From Spirosoma validum (GTDB lineage: Bacteria; Bacteroidota; Bacteroidia; Cytophagales; Spirosomataceae): a DNA stretch of 44,161 nucleotides. The stretch covers positions 1 to 44,161 of the forward strand of contig NZ_JACXAA010000028.1 in assembly GCF_014699035.1 (NCBI RefSeq), read 5' to 3'. Both the position numbers and the translations under genes were made by a program. Below are positions 1 to 8,200 of this stretch, in pieces. The notes below the pieces were generated by a model that worked only from the letters and a program-made list of their open reading frames with translations, was not told the DNA's origin and did not search any database. Numbering within the stretch: position 1 is the stretch's first letter; every line of letters starts with the position of its first letter.

Positions 1-103
1 GATTTAGATGAAACAATTTACTGAATTGTCTCTTCCCCTTTTCACCCCATTTGTCCCCTTTTATTTGACGACGTACACTGTGTACAATCAATAGACTTGT
101 CAA

Positions 104-864
104 TTAGGCCAGATCACCAAAACCACCGGTAACAAAGTGGTCATGTCCGGTTATATAAGAAGCACGCTCAGAGACTAGAAAAGCAATCGTTTCAGCCATT
201 TCTTCAGCTGTACCGATCCTACGAAGGGAATACCGCAAAATAATTGGTCAACCGTAATGCCCATCCCAGTGGCCAACAGTTTACGTCCTTCATCTCCTCC
301 CTCCGTTTTGATTGCACCGGGAGTCACTAGGTTTACCCGGACCCCAGCGGGGGGCAGTTCTCTAGCCAAAGAGCCTGTATAACTATCTAGGGCTGCTTTA
401 GCAGCTCCATAATGAGCCAGGAAACCATGAAAGGGCAGCAGGCCACCTGCCGATACATTGACAATAGCCCCCGAACCGCTTTGCCGAAGAGCCGCTAACA
501 AGGGCTTGGTAACCCGGACTACGCTCATAAAGTTGATTATCAGCGAGTCAATCCAATCCTGATCGGTTATGGACTCGATGCCAGGAAGTTTAGGGGTAGT
601 TGTTCCTACGTTATTAACCAGGATATCCAGGCCACCTAGCCTGCTTAAGGCTTTTTGGGCGATAGCCGTTGCGCCTTCCAGCGTACTAATGTCACCTTGA
701 ATAAAGATGGCATCAGTAGGAGTCTGCTCGTGAGGAGAGCGTGCCGAAACAACGACGGTGGCCCCGCCGTCCAGTAAACGCTGAGCCGTGGCGGCTCCAA
801 TGCCCTTTGAGCCTCCCGTTATGAGGGCTTTCTTTCCTTCGAATTCAGTTTTGTAATCGTTCAT
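104..864 (-). CDS. SDR family oxidoreductase, C-terminus frameshifted
   Basis: Short-chain dehydrogenase/reductase, a cytosolic NAD(P)-dependent oxidoreductase of unknown substrate. The Rossmann glycine motif TGGSKGIG is at residues 16-23, NNVG at 84-87, and the full catalytic tetrad is visible as N111, S138, Y152 and K156. The uninterrupted frame ends at 175 after an atypical tail. One C missing on the coding strand at about 226-228 (a CCC that should be CCCC) explains this: restoring it gives RRIGTAEEMAETIAFLV and then a normal SDR ending (ITGHD.., GGFGDLA) with a stop at 104, about 253 residues in all, the usual length for the family. It lies 112 bp downstream of a Crp/Fnr regulator on the same strand, which may control it. 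The frameshift is in a homopolymer, so a sequencing error is as likely as a real mutation. Confidence 0.88.
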
Positions 865-976
865 TGTTATCTGAGTCTAGCTCGTTGTGGTTAACGCAGC
901 AAAGTTCAGATAAGGCCATGACATGGGCTGTGAAGTAGATTACTAAATGAGGGTGAACTAGTTCACATTCGTTTAC

Positions 977-1576
977 TTAACGTTTCAGGGTCGTTTTCTG
1001 CTTGCGGATTTTGGAGAGGAATTCACGGGTCATGCCCAAGTAGGAGGCAATGATGTAGAGCGGTATTCGCTGAAGCAGTACCGGATGTTTTTGCGCAAAC
1101 TCGTCGTAGCGTTCTTCCGCCGTCAGACTTAACTGAGCAATAACCCGTTGTTGTATGGTGACTGCGATCAGTTGAGCTCTACGCATCATAGCCAGCGCAA
1201 ACTGCGGTATTTTTTCCAGTAATAGCTGTTCGCTCTCATAACTCCACTGAATGATAGTACTCTCTTCAAGGGCTTCAACAAACAACGTTGCTGGCTCCTG
1301 TAAGATGAAGCTGCCCGGGTCGCCGATCATCCAGTCATTGACGGCCAATGAGAGCGTATGTTCTTGTCCATCAGGCCCAACAAGATACGCCCTGAAAGAC
1401 CCTGTGACGACGTAGGTCCGAAAGGTAGAGACAAATCCAGGTTGCTCAATTAGCTGTTTACGTTTCACCTTTCTCACCCGTAGCATGGAGATAAACAACA
1501 CCTTATCTTGCTCAGTAAGAGTTATGTGTTTAGCGATGTGGTGAAGTATTGATGAAAAGTCTGGGGTATTTTCCAA
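977..1576 (-). CDS. Crp/Fnr family transcriptional regulator
   Basis: Predicted cytosolic transcription factor of 199 residues, a normal length for the Bacteroidetes branch of the Crp/Fnr family. The N-terminal two thirds look like a cyclic-nucleotide-binding beta-roll (RTYVVTGSFRAYLVGPDGQEHTLSLA, split by turns). The C-terminal part has a helix-turn-helix-like segment (IASYLGMTREFLSKIRKQ, residues about 175-193). The ligand cannot be told from sequence; many members of this branch lack residues for cAMP. It is upstream of, and co-oriented with, the SDR gene, so regulation of that gene is a reasonable inference but not shown. Confidence 0.9.
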   Translation of the reverse strand: MENTPDFSSILHHIAKHITLTEQDKVLFISMLRVRKVKRKQLIEQPGFVSTFRTYVVTGSFRAYLVGPDGQEHTLSLAVNDWMIGDPGSFILQEPATLFVEALEESTIIQWSYESEQLLLEKIPQFALAMMRRAQLIAVTIQQRVIAQLSLTAEERYDEFAQKHPVLLQRIPLYIIASYLGMTREFLSKIRKQKTTLKR

Positions 1577-1734
1577 AATCGAGAAGGTTTGTCTTGGCTA
1601 TGATGAAAACGAATTTGTCCGTAGACATCGTACCGTCTTATTAACTATCCCATGGAAGTTCAGCCAGACGAATGCTATTTCGTCTCAGGTAAGAGCTATT
1701 TATGAGAACTTTCGTCACACGCTGATTTAGCGTA

Positions 1735-2085
1735 TCATTGTTTTTGGATGGAACTAAGTGATAAGTAATAATTCTTGTCACCCGCCACAAATCCGAGTTG
1801 TTTGTCACTCTGATAATACGTACCGCTGAATTTGACTTTCAAACCAGGTTTTTGATAGTCAGTAGTCAAGTTGCAGGTGTACCCTAGATCATGGGAATCA
1901 AAGCTATTGGAGACCCGAATAAAATAGCTGCTTTGCGTGGAATCATAGTACACCACACCGCTTAGATTTTTAACCTGTTTAACCAAAGCACCAGCATTAG
2001 GACAACGGGGGGCAAGTGCCTCTTCGGTTTTACAAGAGCCTATGGTTAACAACAGGCTTATAGCTGGGAATACTATGGCTCTCAT
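1735..2085 (-). CDS. Small putative lipoprotein
   Basis: A 116-residue protein with a short hydrophobic N-terminus ending in LLTIGSC, a good lipobox, so the mature protein would begin at Cys18 and be lipid-anchored. The rest has four further Cys (at RCPN and YTCN, among others) and alternating polar/aromatic strands suggesting a small beta-rich domain. I recognise no family. It stands alone between the Crp/Fnr gene and the divergent VOC gene. Confidence 0.6.
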   Translation of the reverse strand: MRAIVFPAISLLLTIGSCKTEEALAPRCPNAGALVKQVKNLSGVVYYDSTQSSYFIRVSNSFDSHDLGYTCNLTTDYQKPGLKVKFSGTYYQSDKQLGFVAGDKNYYLSLSSIQKQ

Positions 2086-2180
2086 CTAGAATTACTTTGC
2101 CAAAATGACCCCCAGTTTATGAGAAGAGTTGGAATGGGCAGTCTGTTAATTGCCCCTTTTATACTGCTTATTAACGAAAG

Positions 2181-2216
2181 CTGTTTCATCTCATGTAGGA
2201 GCCTTTAGAGAGATGG
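2181..2216 (+). repeat. Dispersed ~34-bp repeat, copy A (degenerate)
   Basis: Matches the pattern TTTGTCTCA - AGTAGGAGCC - TTTTT - AAGAC seen better at 36551-36584 and 42320-42353. Here TTTCATCTCATGTAGGAGCC is followed by TTTAGAGAGATGG, so the right end is degenerate. It lies in the intergenic space before the VOC gene. Confidence 0.5.
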
Positions 2217-2309
2217 ATAGTATCATGAGTATAAGGCAATCTCTGCTGACATACGGCTGTCAGTAGAGCTACTGTACTTTGTGTGAATTAAAACAAATTC
2301 ACCGATTCC

Positions 2310-2756
2310 ATGAATTTTATTTCCCTTCGAATTATCACGGCGGACATAATGCCGTTGGTTCGCTTTTACGAGCAGATCACTGGACTATCCGTGACACAGT
2401 ATACCGATGATTTCGCCGAATTACAGACGCCTTTAGCCACCTTAGCCATCGGCAGTACGCGTATCCTGCAACTCTTTGGAGGAGACAACATAGCTAGGGC
2501 TTCCAGTAATCAGTCTGTCATTCTGGAATTTCGGGTTGATGATGTTGATAGGGAGTATCAGAAGTTAGCCGACATTCTTGGCGATAGGCTCGTTCAGAAG
2601 CCGACGACTATGCCTTGGGGAAATCGTTCGCTCCTGTTTCGCGACCCGGATGGCAATCTGGTGAATTTCTTCACACCGGTTACCCCAGAAGCACTTGAAC
2701 GTTCTGGTCCCTGTTGTATCCCTTTTAGTAGAGGCCAGCAGTGGCGGCTGGCCTAG
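2310..2756 (+). CDS. VOC family protein (glyoxalase/bleomycin-resistance fold)
   Basis: A 148-residue cytosolic protein with the two paired beta-alpha-beta-beta-beta units of the vicinal-oxygen-chelate fold: an N-terminal unit starting SLRIITADIMPLVRFYEQI and a C-terminal unit with the signature LLFRDPDGNLVNFFTPV near residues 108-124. The FRDPDGN(L)xxF motif is typical of the family, and the Glu/His metal ligands of true glyoxalases are not clearly conserved, so the substrate is unknown. It is a single gene with its own terminator downstream. Confidence 0.87.
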   Translation: MNFISLRIITADIMPLVRFYEQITGLSVTQYTDDFAELQTPLATLAIGSTRILQLFGGDNIARASSNQSVILEFRVDDVDREYQKLADILGDRLVQKPTTMPWGNRSLLFRDPDGNLVNFFTPVTPEALERSGPCCIPFSRGQQWRLA

Positions 2757-2773
2757 TAAACAAGCAAATACAT

Positions 2774-2803
2774 AAACGCTCCTCTCACGGAGGAGCGTTT
2801 TTT
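2774..2803 (+). terminator. Rho-independent terminator after the VOC gene
   Basis: Perfect 11-bp stem (2774-2784 with 2790-2800, AACGCTCCTC/GAGGAGCGTT core) and a 5-nt loop, running into a six-T tract at 2798-2803. Confidence 0.85.
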
Positions 2804-2833
2804 GAGAAAGCACAAGCTAAAGGTATAAATTAA

Positions 2834-2866
2834 CCAGCCGGTTAGGATATTGTCCTGACTAGCTGG
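2834..2866 (-). terminator. Hairpin downstream of the secreted propeller gene
   Basis: Interrupted stem CCAGC...GCTGG with an inner GTTAGGA/TCCTGAC pairing, just past the stop codon of the minus-strand gene at 2889. It has no clear U tract, so a terminator role is inferred from position. Confidence 0.45.
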
Positions 2867-2888
2867 CTAATCCTATTAACTTGGCTCG

Positions 2889-4919
2889 TTACTGTTGAAA
2901 ATACTCCACCTTGTCGGCGTCGGTGTTGTTGAGCAGGTTGCCATCCCCGCCCCCTGCTATGGTCGCACTCACCGTCAGACCACCGCTGCTGCCACTCCCG
3001 CTATAGCTACCCCTCAACCCCGCACTCAACTTATCACCCGCCGACACGCTCTGACTCGTGGTCAGCGTGTAGTAGCCACCGCTGGGGCCACTCAGCTGCC
3101 AGGCGCTGTTGGTCACCGAACGGCCACCGACGTTCGTTTCGGTGGGGGGCAGGCTCAGACTGAGCCCGGCCTGCTGGCTAATGCGCAGGGTCAGGGCCCC
3201 CTGGCTGGCCACCCCGTTCAGCTCCACCACATCGACCACCACCGTAACGGGCGAGCTGCCATACAGGCCCGTGGGCCGCACGTAAAGCAAAGGGCTCAAG
3301 TCGGGGCTGGGGGCCTGAGTCACGCTGACGGAAACCACGTTGGAGCAACCATTGGTATCGGTCCCCAGCACGTAATACAGCCCGGGTGTGCTCACCGTGG
3401 CGCTCGGCCCGTTGCCAACGGGCGTAGCCCCGGGGCCGAATTGATACAGATTGCCCCCCGAAGCCGTCAACGTAACACGGGGCGTAGCGGAGCTCAGGGA
3501 GCCACTAGTCACCAGGCTCAGGCTGGGTCGGGCCACCACGCTCAAGGTGAACTCCGTGGAGTTGATGCTCACCCCATTGCCCGCCGTGATGCGCACGTAA
3601 TACCGGCCCGCATCGCCGGCCTGGACGTTAGGTAGACTCAGCAGGGGGCTGGTTTGGCCGCTCAGCGGAGCGCCCCCGGAGCGGTACCACTGGTAGGCTA
3701 AGGGCGGGTTAAGGGTCGTCACGCTCACCTGAGCCGTGACCGTAGCCCCACTGCAGACCCCCGTGCCAGCCACGGGCTGGCTGAGGATTACGGTGGGATC
3801 GCCCGTTAAACTCGCTACCGATGCGGTCATCGCCCGCTGACCACTGCCGGTAGCCCCCGATGCCCCCGATGAAGAGGCCACCGCCACAAACTGGCCATTG
3901 GCAAAGGTCACCGCGGAGTAGCCGTTTTGGTTCGGCAAATCCTGTAACGTCCAGGTGATCCCGTCCCGACTGATCATCGACTGATTGGGCGAGCCAGTAT
4001 TCGCTACGGCCACAAACAGCCCGTCGCCGTAGGTGACCCCCTGCCAGCCGTTATTGGCGGGCGTCGTGCGCAGGGTCCAACTCAGGCCGTCGGGGCTGGT
4101 CATCACCCGGTTGCCGCTGCCCGTGGCCGAAACGGCCACGAATAGCCCGTTCCCATAGGTAACGGAGGTCCACTGGTTATCGGCGGGCGTCGTACCGACC
4201 GTCCAGGTGATGCCATCGGTGCTGGTCATCGCCCGGCCGCCAGCGCTAAGCTTGGAGCCAGCCACGGCCACAAACCGGCCATTGCCGTAGGTGACCGAGC
4301 GCCAATAATGACCCTGGAAACTGAGATTATTGCTCGTGCGGACGGTCCAGGTAACCCCGTCGGGGCTGGTCATAATCCGTTCGGGCTGCAACTGCCCGGT
4401 GGGGTTGTTCTGGGGGGCGCCGACGGCGACAAACAGCCCGTTGCCGTAGGTGACTCCTCGCCAGCCGAACACGGGGACGCTATCCAGAGAATTCTCGATT
4501 CTAGGCGCATAAGCCGTTGGGTGCTGGGTCCAGGTGAGGCCATCGGGGCTGGTCATCACGAGGTATTGTTCTCCACCGTCACTGCTCAAGTTACTAGCCA
4601 AGGCCACAAACAGCCCGTTACCGTAAGTCACGGCCCGGTAAGTAAGACTCCCCGCCGCCCGACGCAGCGTCCAGGCCACGCCATCGGGGCTGGTCATCAC
4701 CTGATTGCCGTCGCCGGTTGCGGCCACGGCCACAAACAGGCCATTGCCGTAGGTGACCGAGCTCCACTCAATGTCGGCGGGCGTTGTGCGGGGCGTCCAG
4801 TACTGGGCCTGCCCCGGGGTTGCCAGCAGTAAATAGCCAATCAATAGTCCGGCCAGTTGAACGAGCCCGCCGTAACGGACGGCTGACCGAAGGCTTTCTG
4901 AAAATAAACGAATAAGCAT
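2889..4919 (-). CDS. Secreted seven-repeat beta-propeller / Ig-like protein
   Basis: A 676-residue exported protein. The N-terminus has a signal peptide with an extended n-region (hydrophobic core LAGLLIGYLLLA, cleavage near GQAQ, residue 38). Residues about 40-370 contain seven repeats built on SVTYGNGLFVAVA..., (V/I)MTSPDG and WT; seven units suggest a beta-propeller. Then come an Ig-like domain (about 372-460, with GVCSG and QWYRSGG), another strand-rich domain (about 465-540) and a C-terminal domain of about 135 residues ending NNTDADKVEYFQQ. That domain is shared with the proteins at 5290 and 36974. No recognisable type IX sorting domain is present. Probable role is as a surface or secreted binding protein; ligand unknown. 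Confidence 0.8.
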   Translation of the reverse strand: MLIRLFSESLRSAVRYGGLVQLAGLLIGYLLLATPGQAQYWTPRTTPADIEWSSVTYGNGLFVAVAATGDGNQVMTSPDGVAWTLRRAAGSLTYRAVTYGNGLFVALASNLSSDGGEQYLVMTSPDGLTWTQHPTAYAPRIENSLDSVPVFGWRGVTYGNGLFVAVGAPQNNPTGQLQPERIMTSPDGVTWTVRTSNNLSFQGHYWRSVTYGNGRFVAVAGSKLSAGGRAMTSTDGITWTVGTTPADNQWTSVTYGNGLFVAVSATGSGNRVMTSPDGLSWTLRTTPANNGWQGVTYGDGLFVAVANTGSPNQSMISRDGITWTLQDLPNQNGYSAVTFANGQFVAVASSSGASGATGSGQRAMTASVASLTGDPTVILSQPVAGTGVCSGATVTAQVSVTTLNPPLAYQWYRSGGAPLSGQTSPLLSLPNVQAGDAGRYYVRITAGNGVSINSTEFTLSVVARPSLSLVTSGSLSSATPRVTLTASGGNLYQFGPGATPVGNGPSATVSTPGLYYVLGTDTNGCSNVVSVSVTQAPSPDLSPLLYVRPTGLYGSSPVTVVVDVVELNGVASQGALTLRISQQAGLSLSLPPTETNVGGRSVTNSAWQLSGPSGGYYTLTTSQSVSAGDKLSAGLRGSYSGSGSSGGLTVSATIAGGGDGNLLNNTDADKVEYFQQ

Positions 4920-5289
4920 GGTAAAGTCAAAAGGGGGATAAGCCTGCCGGCCGCCAAAGTAAGCCGCTGACAGACGGGTGATCTGAATACAGAATACGAT
5001 ACGTTCATGTGGATTTATAACTACCTATAATTAAGGGATTTAAGGGGGTATTCTTGCGGGTTGTCTGTTCATTTTTCTTACCATGTTTACGGCCTGTCAA
5101 ACTCGTCAATAAGTAATTTTCTTTGGGTGCGTTTACTATTTCGTACCGCAACCGTGGATTTTATGAACACGATTCAATGTGTCATTTTGGGCAGCGATTT
5201 GTGAGAAGGTATACTGTGTAGGAATAGGATTAGCAACTGGTTGGCATTTGCTCCTAACTCTGTTGCTAACCCTTATTGACAACCGGCCT
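4920..5289. other. Intergenic region between two giant secreted-protein genes
   Basis: About 370 bp without a convincing gene. It must hold the promoter of the 2889-4919 gene and the 3' end signals of the next one. A weak stem (TTAGCAAC at 5230-5237 with GTTGCTAA at 5262-5269) lies just past the stop at 5290 and could be that gene's terminator. The short frames here are shadows. Confidence 0.5.
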
Positions 5290-8200
5290 TTACTGCTGGA
5301 AGTACTCCACCTTGTCGGCATCCGAGTTGTTGCTCAGCCGCACCTCGCCCCCACCCAGCACCACCGCGCTTACACTCAACTGCCCCGAGGTGGCTCCTAG
5401 GCTCAACACCCCGCTCAGCGAAAAACTCAGCCGATCGCCCCCACCAACTGACCGATTGGTCGTCAACTCATAATAATTCGCATTATCGACCGAAAAAGTC
5501 CACGCACCATTCTGTACATACCGGTTACCCACCTTGCTCACTCCGGCATCGAAATTCAGACTCAAACCCGACACCTTGGGAATACGTACCGTGATCTGCC
5601 CACGGCTGTCCACCCCATTGTTCTCGGCCACATCCACCACCAGACTTATCGGCGAGGGGCCGTACACCAGCGAAGGGCGCAGGTAAACTATTACCGTTAG
5701 GTCTGGAACGGGGGCCAGCACCCGTAGCTCGAAGCTGGTGTTGGCCGTCTGCCCCAGTGGGTCTACCCCAATCACGGTCACTGTGTTCATGCCCGCCTGG
5801 GTGGGCGTGCCAGTGATACTGGCTCCGTTGAAGCGCAGGCCCGGGGGCAAGCCCAGCACGTAGTAGCGTATGTCTTCCCCCTGGGGGTCGACGAACGTAC
5901 CAGCGGGTATATCGAAGCGGTAGCTCTGCTGCTGATAGGCGGTCTGGGCCGGGATGCCCTGAGCCAGCGTCGGTTCGGGATTGGTCGAGGATTGGGGGGG
6001 CGTGGGCAGCCCAGCGCAGTAGGCGGGCAGATCGAAGCGATAGCTGACAGTCACCCCACTCTGGCGGGCCAGCAGCTCGACCTTTTTGGGGTCTTCCCGT
6101 AGTTCGGCCTCGACAGTGTGCTGGGGGGTGGGGCTCCAGGGGGTGATGCCGATGGCGAAGTATTCGATCAGAGAGCCATCGCCCCCCTGGGTGCGGAAGG
6201 TAAGGGCGCCCGTCTGGCAATCATACGTCGGCGCAATTAAGCGGAAGGTCCCCGACTGGATGCTCAGCGTCAGACTAGTGGCTGAACTGGTACAACCATT
6301 CTGGGCGCAGGTGGCCGAGAGGGTGTAATTACCGGGCGTAGTGAGGGTATAGATGTTGCCATTGGCGCTACCGGTTCCGCCCAGCAGTGTCCAGTCCAGC
6401 GCCCCGCTGCAGCCGCTGGCGGTCACCGAGATAGGCTGATCGACCGTCGTAGTGGCACTGGCCAGCAGATTTGGTGGAGTGGGGGGCTGGGTGGTCCCAT
6501 TCACCGTTACGAAAGTCGTTGACACGCAGCCGCTGGCGTTGGCTACCGTCACCGAATACGTACCCGGACTGCTCACTACCAGTGTGTTGGCGGAGCCCGG
6601 CGTGCCCACGACCCCATTACCGTTGGCAAAGGTGTACGAGCTACCCCCCGAGGCTGTCAGCGTCACCGAGGTCACCGCGCAACTCAGCGCCCCGCTGCTG
6701 ACCAGACCCGCTTGCGGCAGGGGGTTGACCGTCAGATTCGTAGAGGTGCTGGTCGACTGATCGTTGGCGCTCACCGTCAGCGTAAAGCTCTGGCTGCCCG
6801 AGCCGCTGGCCGTTACGGCCTGATTGAAGTTGCCGCTGGCACGGCCCGTCAGCGGGTTGCTGCCGTTGGTCAGGGTGTAGGTGTAGCTGCCCGTTACGTT
6901 GCCCACACTGGCCGTAAACGTAACGGGACTACCTACGCATACCGCCGATGGACTGGCTGCCAGGCCCGCGATGATGGGGACGGGACTACTCACACTCAGA
7001 CTGAAAGCTGTGCTGGTGAGCGAGTTACAGACCCCGCTGACGACCAGCGAATAGCTACCCGCAGCCGAGAGTTGCACGTTGCTCAGCGTCAGCGTGGACG
7101 ATGTCTGACCGCTCACCGGGCTGTTCAGATTGTCTTTGTACCACTGGTAGCCGCTCACACTGCCGCTCACGCTGACGGGCACACTCACACTGGCCCCCAC
7201 CTGCACGCTACTGGCGCTGGCGGGCTGCTGGGTGATGGCCAGAGGCTGAGCCGGACTGCCCTGATATTCATAGGCGCCCAGGTCAATAGTGCGCACCCGA
7301 CGGGCGTTGCCCGCCAGATCGGTGGGGGTGGTATTGGCCGTATTATCGCCTTTGTCGATGGCCACCGAGCAGGCGTTGAGGCTGAAGTCGGTGCTACTGG
7401 CAAAGGGCGAGCTGGTGGCGGTCAGGTTGGTGGGGCCGCTGCTGGTATAATCGCTCTCGCCCGCCCCGACCAGGCTGTAGTCAGCGGTGGTGCTGCCCCC
7501 CGAGTCGTTGGTGATGCTGGCGCTGGTGGCCTCCTGGTTGTCCCACAGGATGCAGTTGGTCAGCCGGGCCTGGGTCCCCGTATTGTTGTTGCGCAGGGCG
7601 GCTCCGCTGGCGGCCCGGTTGGCCGTTAGGGTGCAGTTGATCAGGGTGGGTGTGCTCCCTTCTATACTATAAAGGGCGCCCCCATCGCCCCGGGCAGTAT
7701 TGCCGCTGAGCAGGCAATTTAGAAGTATCGAACTGCTATTTCTATAATTGGCGATGCCCGCCCCCTGGTTGGCCAAGTTACCCTTAATGACACAGCCCGC
7801 CAGACGGGGCCCGCTGCTAAGATTAAATATGCCCCCACCATCATCCCTCGCCGAGTTGCTGCTGAACACGCAGTTAGTCAGAGTGGGACTACTACTACCG
7901 GCATTGAACATGCCCCCACCACTACCATTAGACGAGTTAACGCTAAACACGCAGTTGGTCAGACGGGGGCTGCTGTCGAAACTGTACATACCCGCACCAC
8001 TACCATTAGCCCCCGCCGAGTTAACGCTAAACACGCAGTTGGTTAGGGTTGGACTACTACCGGTATTGTACATGCCCCCACCGTAACTAGCCGAGTTGCC
8101 GCTGAACACACAGTTGGTCAGGGTTGGACTACTGTTGTCATTTAACATGCCCCCACCACTACCAATAGCCCCCGCCGAGTTTGAGCTAAATGCGCAGTTG

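Noticed and set aside
2895..3635. 246-codon plus-strand frame across the secreted propeller gene
   Set aside because: Its translation is His/Gly/Ala/Arg-biased and lies fully antisense to a well-supported gene with repeats and signal peptide.
6712..7629. 305-codon plus-strand frame inside the giant gene
   Set aside because: Antisense shadow of GC-rich repeated coding DNA; no domain or start context.
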